Source: Pratylenchus scribneri
Lineage: Eukaryota; Nematoda; Chromadorea; Rhabditida; Pratylenchidae
Direction: 5' to 3'
DNA: 64,000 nucleotides
Assembly (NCBI GenBank): GCA_030063045.1
Contig: JAQSEB010000140.1
Coordinates: 901,005 to 965,004 of the forward strand
Shown here: piece after piece, positions 1 to 13,500 of the stretch
Position numbering within the stretch: position 1 is the stretch's first letter
Layout of the letters: the number at the start of each line of letters is the position of its first letter
Translations under genes and position numbers: made by a program
The notes under the pieces: generated by a model
Told to the model about the DNA's origin: nothing
The model's input: only the letters and a program-made list of their open reading frames with translations
Databases searched by the model: none

Positions 1-3000
1 AAAATTTCAAATAGGAATTTTTCAAAATCGGCCTGAGTTGTCCGTCCGAAATTTTGGGATTAAATCTTAGTAATTATAAGCTAAAATATATTAAAAATTC
101 AGGCCTGAATGTTCTGCCGTTTTTTAGTTATGAATTTTAAAAATTTTCAAAAAACACCTATAAAATGGAAAATTTCAAATAGAAATTTTTCAAAATCGGC
201 CTGAGTTGTCCGTCTGAAATTTTGGGTAATATTCTTACTAATTATATGCTAAAATATATTAAAAATTCAGGCCGGAATGTTCTGCCGTTTTTTAGTTATG
301 AATTTTAAAAATTTTCAAAAAACACCTATAAAATGGAAAATTTCAAATAGAAATTTTTCAAAATCGGCCTGAGTTGTCCGTCTGAAATTTTGGGTAATAT
401 TCTTACTAATTATATGCTAAAATATATTAAAAATTCAGGCCTGAATGTTCTGCCGTTTTTTAGTTATGAATTTTAAAAATTTTCAAAAAACACCTATAAA
501 ATGGAAAATTTCAAATAGGAATTTTTCAAAATTGGCCTGAGTTGTCCGTCTGAAATTTTGGGATTAAATCTTTATAATTATAAGCTAAAATATATTAAAA
601 ATTCAGGCCGGAATGTTCTGCCGTTTTTTAGTTATGAATTTTAAAAATTTTCAAAAAACACCTATAAAATGGAAAATTTCAAATAGGAATTTTTCAAAAT
701 CGGCCTGAGTTGTCCGTCTGAAATTTTGGGATTAAATCTTTATAATTATAAGCTAAAATATATTAAAAATTCAGGCCGGAATGTTCTGCCGTTTTTTAGT
801 TATGAATTTTAAAAATTTTCAAAAAACACCTATAAAATGGAAAATTTCAAATAGGAATTTTTCAAAATCGGCCTGAGTTGTCCGTCTGAAATTTTGGGAT
901 TAAATCTTTATAATTATAAGCTAAAATATATTAAAAATTCAGGCCGGAATGTTCTGCCGTTTTTTAGTTATGAATTTTAAAAATTTTCAAAAAACACCTA
1001 TAAAATGGAAAATTTCAAATAGGAATTTTTCAAAATCGGCCTGAGTTGTCCGTCTGAAATTTTGGGATTAAATCTTTATAATTATAAGCTAAAATATATT
1101 AAAAATTCAGGCCGGAATGTTCTGCCGTTTTTTAGTTATGAATTTTAAAAATTTTCAAAAAACACCTATAAAATGGAAAATTTCAAATAGGAATTTTTCA
1201 AAATCGGCCTGAGTTGTCCGTCTGAAATTTTGGGATTAAATCTTTATAATTATAAGCTAAAATATATTAAAAATTCAGGCCGGAATGTTCTGCCGTTTTT
1301 TAGTTATGAATTTTAAAAATTTTCAAAAAACACCTATAAAATGGAAAATTTCAAATAGGAATTTTTCAAAATCGGCCTGAGTTGTCCGTCTGAAATTTTG
1401 GGATTAAATCTTTATAATTATAAGCTAAAATATATTAAAAATTCAGGCCGGAATGTTCTGCCGTTTTTTAGTTATGAATTTTAAAAATTTTCAAAAAACA
1501 CCTATAAAATGGAAAATTTCAAATAGAAATTTTTCAAAATCGGCCTGAGTTGTCCGTCTGAAATTTTGGGTAATATTCTTACTAATTATATGCTAAAATA
1601 TATTAAAAATTCAGGCCGGAATGTTCTGCCGTTTTTTAGTTATGAATTTTAAAAATTTTCAAAAAACACCTATAAAATGGAAAATTTCAAATAGGAATTT
1701 TTCAAAATCGGCCTGAGTTGTCCGTCTGAAATTTTGGGATTAAATCTTTATAATTATAAGCTAAAATATATTAAAAATTCAGGCCGGAATGTTCTGCCGT
1801 TTTTTAGTTATGAATTTTAAAAATTTTCAAAAAACACCTATAAAATGGAAAATTTCAAATAGAAATTTTTCAAAATCGGCCTGAGTTGTCCGTCTGAAAT
1901 TTTGGGTAATATTCTTACTAATTATATGCTAAAATATATTAAAAATTCAGGCCGGAATGTTCTGCCGTTTTTTAGTTATGAATTTTAAAAATTTTCAAAA
2001 AACACCTATAAAATGGAAAATTTCAAATAGGAATTTTTCAAAATCGGCCTGAGTTGTCCGTCTGAAATTTTGGGATTAAATCTTTATAATTATAAGCTAA
2101 AATATATTAAAAATTCAGGCCGGAATGTTCTGCCGTTTTTTAGTTATGAATTTTAAAAATTTTCAAAAAACACCTATAAAATGGAAAATTTCAAATAGAA
2201 ATTTTTCAAAATCGGCCTGAGTTGTCCGTCTGAAATTTTGGGTAATATTCTTACTAATTATATGCTAAAATATATTAAAAATTCAGGCCGGAATGTTCTG
2301 CCGTTTTTTAGTTATGAATTTTAAAAATTTTCAAAAAACACCTATAAAATGGAAAATTTCAAATAGAAATTTTTCAAAATCGGCCTGAGTTGTCCGTCTG
2401 AAATTTTGGGTAATATTCTTACTAATTATATGCTAAAATATATTAAAAATTCAGGCCGGAATGTTCTGCCGTTTTTTAGTTATGAATTTTAAAAATTTTC
2501 AAAAAACACCTATAAAATGGAAAATTTCAAATAGGAATTTTTCAAAATCGGCCTGAGTTGTCCGTCTGAAATTTTGGGATTAAATCTTTATAATTATAAG
2601 CTAAAATATATTAAAAATTCAGGCCGGAATGTTCTGCCGTTTTTTAGTTATGAATTTTAAAAATTTTCAAAAAACACCTATAAAATGGAAAATTTCAAAT
2701 AGAAATTTTTCAAAATCGGCCTGAGTTGTCCGTCTGAAATTTTGGGTAATATTCTTACTAATTATATGCTAAAATATATTAAAAATTCAGGCCAGAATGT
2801 TCTGCCGTTTTTTAGTTATGAATTTTAAAAATTTTCAAAAAACACCTATAAAATGGAAAATTTCAAATAGGAATTTTTCAAAATCGGCCTGAGTTGTCCG
2901 TCTGAAATTTTGGGATTAAATCTTTATAATTATAAGCTAAAATATATTAAAAATTCAGGCCGGAATGTTCTGCCGTTTTTTAGTTATGAATTTTAAAAAT

Positions 3001-6000
3001 TTTCAAAAAACACCTATAAAATGGAAAATTTCAAATAGGAATTTTTCAAAATCGGCCTGAGTTGTCCGTCTGAAATTTTGGGATTAAATCTTTATAATTA
3101 TAAGCTAAAATATATTAAAAATTCAGGCCGGAATGTTCTGCCGTTTTTTAGTTATGAATTTTAAAAATTTTCAAAAAACACCTATAAAATGGAAAATTTC
3201 AAATAGGAATTTTTCAAAATCGGCCTGAGTTGTCCGTCTGAAATTTTGGGATTAAATCTTTATAATTATAAGCTAAAATATATTAAAAATTCAGGCCGGA
3301 ATGTTCTGCCGTTTTTTAGTTATGAATTTTAAAAATTTTCAAAAAACACCTATAAAATGGAAAATTTCAAATAGGAATTTTTCAAAATCGGCCTGAGTTG
3401 TCCGTCTGAAATTTTGGGTAATATTCTAACTAATTATATGCTAAAATATATTAAAAATTCAGGCCTGAATGTTCTGCCGTTTTTTAGTTATGAATTTTAA
3501 AAATTTTCAAAAAACACCTATAAAATGGAAAATTTCAAATAGGAATTTTTCAAAATCGGCCTGAGTTGTCCGTCCGAAATTTTGGGATTAAATCTTAGTA
3601 ATTATAAGCTAAAATATATTAAAAATTCAGGCCTGAATGTTCTGCCGTTTTTTAGTTATGAATTTTAAAAATTTTCAAAAAACACCTATAAAATGGAAAA
3701 TTTCAAATAGAAATTTTTCAAAATCGGCCTGAGTTGTCCGTCTGAAATTTTGGGTAATATTCTTACTAATTATATGCTAAAATATATTAAAAATTCAGGC
3801 CGGAATGTTCTGCCGTTTTTTAGTTATGAATTTTAAAAATTTTCAAAAAACACCTATAAAATGGAAAATTTCAAATAGAAATTTTTCAAAATCGGCCTGA
3901 GTTGTCCGTCTGAAATTTTGGGTAATATTCTTACTAATTATATGCTAAAATATATTAAAAATTCAGGCCTGAATGTTCTGCCGTTTTTTAGTTATGAATT
4001 TTAAAAATTTTCAAAAAACACCTATAAAATGGAAAATTTCAAATAGGAATTTTTCAAAATCGGCCTGAGTTGTCCGTCTGAAATTTTGGGATTAAATCTT
4101 TATAATTATAAGCTAAAATATATTAAAAATTCAGGCCGGAATGTTCTGCCGTTTTTTAGTTATGAATTTTAAAAATTTTCAAAAAACACCTATAAAATGG
4201 AAAATTTCAAATAGGAATTTTTCAAAATCGGCCTGAGTTGTCCGTCTGAAATTTTGGGATTAAATCTTTATAATTATAAGCTAAAATATATTAAAAATTC
4301 AGGCCGGAATGTTCTGCCGTTTTTTAGTTATGAATTTTAAAAATTTTCAAAAAACACCTATAAAATGGAAAATTTCAAATAGAAATTTTTCAAAATCGGC
4401 CTGAGTTGTCCGTCTGAAATTTTGGGTAATATTCTTACTAATTATATGCTAAAATATATTAAAAATTCAGGCCGGAATGTTCTGCCGTTTTTTAGTTATG
4501 AATTTTAAAAATTTTCAAAAAACACCTATAAAATGGAAAATTTCAAATAGGAATTTTTCAAAATCGGCCTGAGTTGTCCGTCTGAAATTTTGGGATTAAA
4601 TCTTTATAATTATAAGCTAAAATATATTAAAAATTCAGGCCGGAATGTTCTGCCGTTTTTTAGTTATGAATTTTAAAAATTTTCAAAAAACACCTATAAA
4701 ATGGAAAATTTCAAATAGGAATTTTTCAAAATCGGCCTGAGTTGTCCGTCTGAAATTTTGGGATTAAATCTTTATAATTATAAGCTAAAATATATTAAAA
4801 ATTCAGGCCGGAATGTTCTGCCGTTTTTTAGTTATGAATTTTAAAAATTTTCAAAAAACACCTATAAAATGGAAAATTTCAAATAGGAATTTTTCAAAAT
4901 CGGCCTGAGTTGTCCGTCTGAAATTTTGGGATTAAATCTTTATAATTATAAGCTAAAATATATTAAAAATTCAGGCCGGAATGTTCTGCCGTTTTTTAGT
5001 TATGAATTTTAAAAATTTTCAAAAAACACCTATAAAATGGAAAATTTCAAATAGGAATTTTTCAAAATCGGCCTGAGTTGTCCGTCTGAAATTTTGGGTA
5101 ATATTCTAACTAATTATATGCTAAAATATATTAAAAATTCAGGCCTGAATGTTCTGCCGTTTTTTAGTTATGAATTTTAAAAATTTTCAAAAAACACCTA
5201 TAAAATGGAAAATTTCAAATAGGAATTTTTCAAAATCGGCCTGAGTTGTCCGTCTGAAATTTTGGGATTAAATCTTTATAATTATAAGCTAAAATATATT
5301 AAAAATTCAGGCCGGAATGTTCTGCCGTTTTTTAGTTATGAATTTTAAAAATTTTCAAAAAACACCTATAAAATGGAAAATTTCAAATAGAAATTTTTCA
5401 AAATCGGCCTGAGTTGTCCGTCTGAAATTTTGGGTAATATTCTTACTAATTATATGCTAAAATATATTAAAAATTCAGGCCGGAATGTTCTGCCGTTTTT
5501 TAGTTATGAATTTTAAAAATTTTCAAAAAACACCTATAAAATGGAAAATTTCAAATAGGAATTTTTCAAAATCGGCCTGAGTTGTCCGTCTGAAATTTTG
5601 GGATTAAATCTTTATAATTATAAGCTAAAATATATTAAAAATTCAGGCCGGAATGTTCTGCCGTTTTTTAGTTATGAATTTTAAAAATTTTCAAAAAACA
5701 CCTATAAAATGGAAAATTTCAAATAGGAATTTTTCAAAATCGGCCTGAGTTGTCCGTCTGAAATTTTGGGATTAAATCTTTATAATTATAAGCTAAAATA
5801 TATTAAAAATTCAGGCCGGAATGTTCTGCCGTTTTTTAGTTATGAATTTTAAAAATTTTCAAAAAACACCTATAAAATGGAAAATTTCAAATAGGAATTT
5901 TTCAAAATCGGCCTGAGTTGTCCGTCTGAAATTTTGGGTAATATTCTAACTAATTATATGCTAAAATATATTAAAAATTCAGGCCTGAATGTTCTGCCGT

Positions 6001-7300
6001 TTTTTAGTTATGAATTTTAAAAATTTTCAAAAAACACCTATAAAATGGAAAATTTCAAATAGGAATTTTTCAAAATCGGCCTGAGTTGTCCGTCTGAAAT
6101 TTTGGGATTAAATCTTTATAATTATAAGCTAAAATATATTAAAAATTCAGGCCGGAATGTTCTGCCGTTTTTTAGTTATGAATTTTAAAAATTTTCAAAA
6201 AACACCTATAAAATGGAAAATTTCAAATAGAAATTTTTCAAAATCGGCCTGAGTTGTCCGTCTGAAATTTTGGGTAATATTCTTACTAATTATATGCTAA
6301 AATATATTAAAAATTCAGGCCGGAATGTTCTGCCGTTTTTTAGTTATGAATTTTAAAAATTTTCAAAAAACACCTATAAAATGGAAAATTTCAAATAGGA
6401 ATTTTTCAAAATCGGCCTGAGTTGTCCGTCTGAAATTTTGGGATTAAATCTTTATAATTATAAGCTAAAATATATTAAAAATTCAGGCCGGAATGTTCTG
6501 CCGTTTTTTAGTTATGAATTTTAAAAATTTTCAAAAAACACCTATAAAATGGAAAATTTCAAATAGAAATTTTTCAAAATCGGCCTGAGTTGTCCGTCTG
6601 AAATTTTGGGTAATATTCTTACTAATTATATGCTAAAATATATTAAAAATTCAGGCCGGAATGTTCTGCCGTTTTTTAGTTATGAATTTTAAAAATTTTC
6701 AAAAAACACCTATAAAATGGAAAATTTCAAATAGGAATTTTTCAAAATCGGCCTGAGTTGTCCGTCTGAAATTTTGGGATTAAATCTTTATAATTATAAG
6801 CTAAAATATATTAAAAATTCAGGCCGGAATGTTCTGCCGTTTTTTAGTTATGAATTTTAAAAATTTTCAAAAAACACCTATAAAATGGAAAATTTCAAAT
6901 AGGAATTTTTCAAAATCGGCCTGAGTTGTCCGTCTGAAATTTTGGGTAATATTCTAACTAATTATATGCTAAAATATATTAAAAATTCAGGCCTGAATGT
7001 TCTGCCGTTTTTTAGTTATGAATTTTAAAAATTTTCAAAAAACACCTATAAAATGGAAAATTTCAAATAGGAATTTTTCAAAATCGGCCTGAGTTGTCCG
7101 TCCGAAATTTTGGGATTAAATCTTAGTAATTATAAGCTAAAATATATTAAAAATTCAGGCCTGAATGTTCTGCCGTTTTTTAGTTATGAATTTTAAAAAT
7201 TTTCAAAAAACACCTATAAAATGGAAAATTTCAAATAGAAATTTTTCAAAATCGGCCTGAGTTGTCCGTCTGAAATTTTGGGTAATATTCTTACTAATTA
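1..7300. repeat. satellite block with a marker monomer recurring every 21 units
   Basis: A monomer variant carrying GTCCGTCCGAAA (instead of GTCTGAAA) plus ATTAAATCTTAG occurs at about 43, 3571 and 7099, exactly 3,528 bp (21 x 168) apart. At 3361-3528 and 6889-7056 it is preceded by a TAATATTCTAAC monomer. In all three cases it is followed by two TAATATTCTTAC monomers and then an ATTAAATCTTTA monomer. The interior of the 21-monomer intervals is not identical in subtype order, so this is a conserved block embedded in reshuffled monomers, not a perfect higher-order repeat. Confidence 0.8.
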
Positions 7301-7999
7301 TATGCTAAAATATATTAAAAATTCAGGCCGGAATGTTCTGCCGTTTTTTAGTTATGAATTTTAAAAATTTTCAAAAAACACCTATAAAATGGAAAATTTC
7401 AAATAGAAATTTTTCAAAATCGGCCTGAGTTGTCCGTCTGAAATTTTGGGTAATATTCTTACTAATTATATGCTAAAATATATTAAAAATTCAGGCCTGA
7501 ATGTTCTGCCGTTTTTTAGTTATGAATTTTAAAAATTTTCAAAAAACACCTATAAAATGGAAAATTTCAAATAGGAATTTTTCAAAATCGGCCTGAGTTG
7601 TCCGTCTGAAATTTTGGGATTAAATCTTTATAATTATAAGCTAAAATATATTAAAAATTCAGGCCGGAATGTTCTGCCGTTTTTTAGTTATGAATTTTAA
7701 AAATTTTCAAAAAACACCTATAAAATGGAAAATTTCAAATAGGAATTTTTCAAAATCGGCCTGAGTTGTCCGTCTGAAATTTTGGGATTAAATCTTTATA
7801 ATTATAAGCTAAAATATATTAAAAATTCAGGCCGGAATGTTCTGCCGTTTTTTAGTTATGAATTTTAAAAATTTTCAAAAAACACCTATAAAATGGAAAA
7901 TTTCAAATAGAAATTTTTCAAAATCGGCCTGAGTTGTCCGTCTGAAATTTTGGGTAATATTCTTACTAATTATATGCTAAAATATATTAAAAATTCAGG

Positions 8000-10590
8000 C
8001 CGGAATGTTCTGCCGTTTTTTAGTTATGAATTTTAAAAATTTTCAAAAAACACCTATAAAATGGAAAATTTCAAATAGAAATTTTTCAAAATCGGCCTGA
8101 GTTGTCCGTCTGAAATTTTGGGTAATATTCTTATTAATTATATGCTAAAATATATTAAAAATTCAGGCCGGAATGTTCTGCCGTTTTTTAGTTATGAATT
8201 TTAAAAATTTTCAAAAAACACCTATAAAATGGAAAATTTCAAATAGGAATTTTTCAAAATCGGCCTGAGTTGTCCGTCTGAAATTTTGGGATTAAATCTT
8301 TATAATTATAAGCTAAAATATATTAAAAATTCAGGCCGGAATGTTCTGCCGTTTTTTAGTTATGAATTTTAAAAATTTTCAAAAAACACCTATAAAATGG
8401 AAAATTTCAAATAGAAATTTTTCAAAATCGGCCTGAGTTGTCCGTCTGAAATTTTGGGTAATATTCTTACTAATTATATGCTAAAATATATTAAAAATTC
8501 AGGCCGGAATGTTCTGCCGTTTTTTAGTTATGAATTTTAAAACTTTTCAAAAAACACCTATAAAATGGAAAATTTCAAATAGAAATTTTTCAAAATCGGC
8601 CTGAGTTGTCCGTCTGAAATTTTGGGTAATATTCTTACTAATTATATGCTAAAATATATTAAAAATTCAGGCCTGAATGTTCTGCCGTTTTTTAGTTATG
8701 AATTTTAAAAATTTTCAAAAAACACCTATAAAATGGAAAATTTCAAATAGGAATTTTTCAAAATCGGCCTGAGTTGTCCGTCTGAAATTTTGGGATTAAA
8801 TCTTTATAATTATAAGCTAAAATATATTAAAAATTCAGGCCGGAATGTTCTGCCGTTTTTTAGTTATGAATTTTAAAAATTTTCAAAAAACACCTATAAA
8901 ATGGAAAATTTCAAATAGGAATTTTTCAAAATCGGCCTGAGTTGTCCGTCTGAAATTTTGGGATTAAATCTTTATAATTATAAGCTAAAATATATTAAAA
9001 ATTCAGGCCGGAATGTTCTGCCGTTTTTTAGTTATGAATTTTAAAAATTTTCAAAAAACACCTATAAAATGGAAAATTTCAAATAGGAATTTTTCAAAAT
9101 CGGCCTGAGTTGTCCGTCTGAAATTTTGGGTAATATTCTAACTAATTATATGCTAAAATATATTAAAAATTCAGGCCTGAATGTTCTGCCGTTTTTTAGT
9201 TATGAATTTTAAAAATTTTCAAAAAACACCTATAAAATGGAAAATTTCAAATAGAAATTTTTCAAAATCGGCCTGAGTTGTCCGTCTGAAATTTTGGGAT
9301 TAAATCTTAGTAATTATAAGCTAAAATATATTAAAAATTCAGGCCGGAATGTTCTGCCGTTTTTTAGTTATGAATTTTAAAAATTTTCAAAAAACACCTA
9401 TAAAATGGAAAATTTCAAATAGAAATTTTTCAAAATCGGCCTGAGTTGTCCGTCTGAAATTTTGGGTAATATTCTTACTAATTATATGCTAAAATATATT
9501 AAAAATTCAGGCCGGAATGTTCTGCCGTTTTTTAGTTATGAATTTTAAAAATTTTCAAAAAACACCTATAAAATGGAAAATTTCAAATAGAAATTTTTCA
9601 AAATCGGCCTGAGTTGTCCGTCTGAAATTTTGGGTAATATTCTTATTAATTATATGCTAAAATATATTAAAAATTCAGGCCGGAATGTTCTGCCGTTTTT
9701 TAGTTATGAATTTTAAAAATTTTCAAAAAACACCTATAAAATGGAAAATTTCAAATAGGAATTTTTCAAAATCGGCCTGAGTTGTCCGTCTGAAATTTTG
9801 GGATTAAATCTTTATAATTATAAGCTAAAATATATTAAAAATTCAGGCCGGAATGTTCTGCCGTTTTTTAGTTATGAATTTTAAAAATTTTCAAAAAACA
9901 CCTATAAAATGGAAAATTTCAAATAGAAATTTTTCAAAATCGGCCTGAGTTGTCCGTCTGAAATTTTGGGTAATATTCTTACTAATTATATGCTAAAATA
10001 TATTAAAAATTCAGGCCGGAATGTTCTGCCGTTTTTTAGTTATGAATTTTAAAACTTTTCAAAAAACACCTATAAAATGGAAAATTTCAAATAGAAATTT
10101 TTCAAAATCGGCCTGAGTTGTCCGTCTGAAATTTTGGGTAATATTCTTACTAATTATATGCTAAAATATATTAAAAATTCAGGCCTGAATGTTCTGCCGT
10201 TTTTTAGTTATGAATTTTAAAAATTTTCAAAAAACACCTATAAAATGGAAAATTTCAAATAGGAATTTTTCAAAATCGGCCTGAGTTGTCCGTCTGAAAT
10301 TTTGGGATTAAATCTTTATAATTATAAGCTAAAATATATTAAAAATTCAGGCCGGAATGTTCTGCCGTTTTTTAGTTATGAATTTTAAAAATTTTCAAAA
10401 AACACCTATAAAATGGAAAATTTCAAATAGGAATTTTTCAAAATCGGCCTGAGTTGTCCGTCTGAAATTTTGGGATTAAATCTTTATAATTATAAGCTAA
10501 AATATATTAAAAATTCAGGCCGGAATGTTCTGCCGTTTTTTAGTTATGAATTTTAAAAATTTTCAAAAAACACCTATAAAATGGAAAATT
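8000..10590. repeat. satellite segment duplicated with a 9-monomer (1,512 bp) offset
   Basis: Two private variants recur at exactly 1,512 bp (9 x 168). A TTATTAATTATATG monomer lies at about 8131 and 9643, and a TTTTAAAACTTTTC substitution at about 8541 and 10053. Such paired rare variants indicate a recent tandem duplication of about nine monomers. Flanking monomers at 9073 and 10585 differ in subtype, so the duplication ends before there. Confidence 0.8.
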
Positions 10591-13500
10591 TCAAATAGGA
10601 ATTTTTCAAAATCGGCCTGAGTTGTCCGTCTGAAATTTTGGGATTAAATCTTAGTAATTATAAGCTAAAATATATTAAAAATTCAGGCCTGAATGTTCTG
10701 CCGTTTTTTAGTTATGAATTTTAAAAATTTTCAAAAAACACCTATAAAATGGAAAATTTCAAATAGAAATTTTTCAAAATCGGCCTGAGTTGTCCGTCTG
10801 AAATTTTGGGTAATATTCTTACTAATTATATGCTAAAATATATTAAAAATTCAGGCCTGAATGTTCTGCCGTTTTTTAGTTATGAATTTTAAAAATTTTC
10901 AAAAAACACCTATAAAATGGAAAATTTCAAATAGAAATTTTTCAAAATCGGCCTGAGTTGTCCGTCTGAAATTTTGGGATTAAATCTTAGTAATTATAAG
11001 CTAAAATATATTAAAAATTCAGGCCTGAATGTTCTGCCGTTTTTTAGTTATGAATTTTAAAAATTTTCAAAAAACACCTATAAAATGGAAAATTTCAAAT
11101 AGAAATTTTTCAAAATCGGCCTGAGTTGTCCGTCTGAAATTTTGGGATTAAATCTTAGTAATTATAAGCTAAAATATATTAAAAATTCAGGCCTGAATGT
11201 TCTGCCGTTTTTTAGTTATGAATTTTAAAAATTTTCAAAAAACACCTATAAAATGGAAAATTTCAAATAGAAATTTTTCAAAATCGGCCTGAGTTGTCCG
11301 TCTGAAATTTTGGGTAATATTCTTACTAAATATAAGCTAAAATATATTAAAAATTCAGGCCGGAATGTTCTGCCGTTTTTTAGTTATGAATTTTAAAAAT
11401 TTTCAAAAAACACCTATAAAATGGAAAATTTCAAATAGAAATTTTTCAAAATCGGCCTGAGTTGTCCGTCTGAAATTTTGGGTAATATTCTTACTAATTA
11501 TATGCTAAAATATATTAAAAATTCAGGCCTGAATGTTCTGCCGTTTTTTAGTTATGAATTTTAAAAATTTTCAAAAAACACCTATAAAATGGAAAATTTC
11601 AAATAGGAATTTTTCAAAATCGGCCTGAGTTGTCCGTCTGAAATTTTGGGTAATATTCTTACTAATTATATGCTAAAATATATTAAAAATTCAGGCCTGA
11701 ATGTTCTGCCGTTTTTTAGTTATGAATTTTAAAAATTTTCAAAAAACACCTATAAAATGGAAAATTTCAAATAGAAATTTTTCAAAATCGGCCTGAGTTG
11801 TCCGTCTGAAATTTTGGGATTAAATCTTTATAATTATAAGCTAAAATATATTAAAAATTCAGGCCGGAATGTTCTGCCGTTTTTTAGTTATGAATTTTAA
11901 AAATTTTCAAAAAACACCTATAAAATGGAAAATTTCAAATAGGAATTTTTCAAAATCGGCCTGAGTTGTCCGTCTGAAATTTTGGGTAATATTCTAACTA
12001 ATTATATGCTAAAATATATTAAAAATTCAGGCCTGAATGTTCTGCCGTTTTTTAGTTATGAATTTTAAAAATTTTCAAAAAACACCTATAAAATGGAAAA
12101 TTTCAAATAGAAATTTTTCAAAATCGGCCTGAGTTGTCCGTCTGAAATTTTGGGATTAAATCATAGTAATTATAAGCTAAAATATATTAAAAATTCAGGC
12201 CTGAATGTTCTGCCGTTTTTTAGTTATGAATTTTAAAAATTTTCAAAAAACACCTATAAAATGGAAAATTTCAAATAGAAATTTTTCAAAATCGGCCTGA
12301 GTTGTCCGTCTGAAATTTTGGGATTAAATCTTTATAATTATAAGCTAAAATATATTAAAAATTCAGGCCGGAATGTTCTGCCGTTTTTTAGTTATGAATT
12401 TTAAAAATTTTCAAAAAACACCTATAAAATGGAAAATTTCAAATAGGAATTTTTCAAAATCGGCCTGAGTTGTCCGTCTGAAATTTTGGGTAATATTCTT
12501 ACTAATTATATGCTAAAATATATTAAAAATTCAGGCCTGAATGTTCTGCCGTTTTTTAGTTATGAATTTTAAAAATTTTCAAAAAACACCTATAAAATGG
12601 AAAATTTCAAATAGAAATTTTTCAAAATCGGCCTGAGTTGTCCGTCTGAAATTTTGGGATTAAATCTTAGTAATTATAAGCTAAAATATATTAAAAATTC
12701 AGGCCTGAATGTTCTGCCGTTTTTTAGTTATGAATTTTAAAAATTTTCAAAAAACACCTATAAAATGGAAAATTTCAAATAGGAATTTTTCAAAATCGGC
12801 CTGAGTTGTCCGTCTGAAATTTTGGGATTAAATCTTTATAATTATAAGTTAAAATATATTAAAAATTCAGGCCGGAATGTTCTGCCGTTTTTTAGCTATG
12901 AATTTTAAAAATTTTCAAAAAACACCTATTAAATGGAAAATTTCAAATAGAAATTTTTCAAAATCGGCCTGAGTTGTCCGTCTGAAATTTTGGGATTAAA
13001 TCTTAGTAATTATATGCTAAAATATATTAAAAATTCAGGCCTGAATGTTCTGCCGTTTTTTAGTTATGAATTTTAAAAATTTTCAAAAAACACCTATAAA
13101 ATGGAAAATTTCAAATAGGAATTTTTCAAAATCGGCCTGAGTTGTCCGTCTGAAATTTTGGGTAATATTCTTACTAAATATAAGCTAAAATATATTAAAA
13201 ATTCAGGCCGGAATGTTCTGCCGTTTTTTAGTTATGAATTTTAAAAATTTTCAAAAAACACCTATAAAATGGAAAATTTCAAATAGAAATTTTTCAAAAT
13301 CGGCCTGAGTTGTCCGTCTGAAATTTTGGGTAATATTCTTACTAAATATAAGCTAAAATATATTAAAAATTCAGGCCGGAATGTTCTGCCGTTTTTTAGT
13401 TATGAATTTTAAAAATTTTCAAAAAACACCTATAAAATGGAAAATTTCAAATAGAAATTTTTCAAAATCGGCCTGAGTTGTCCGTCTGAAATTTTGGGTA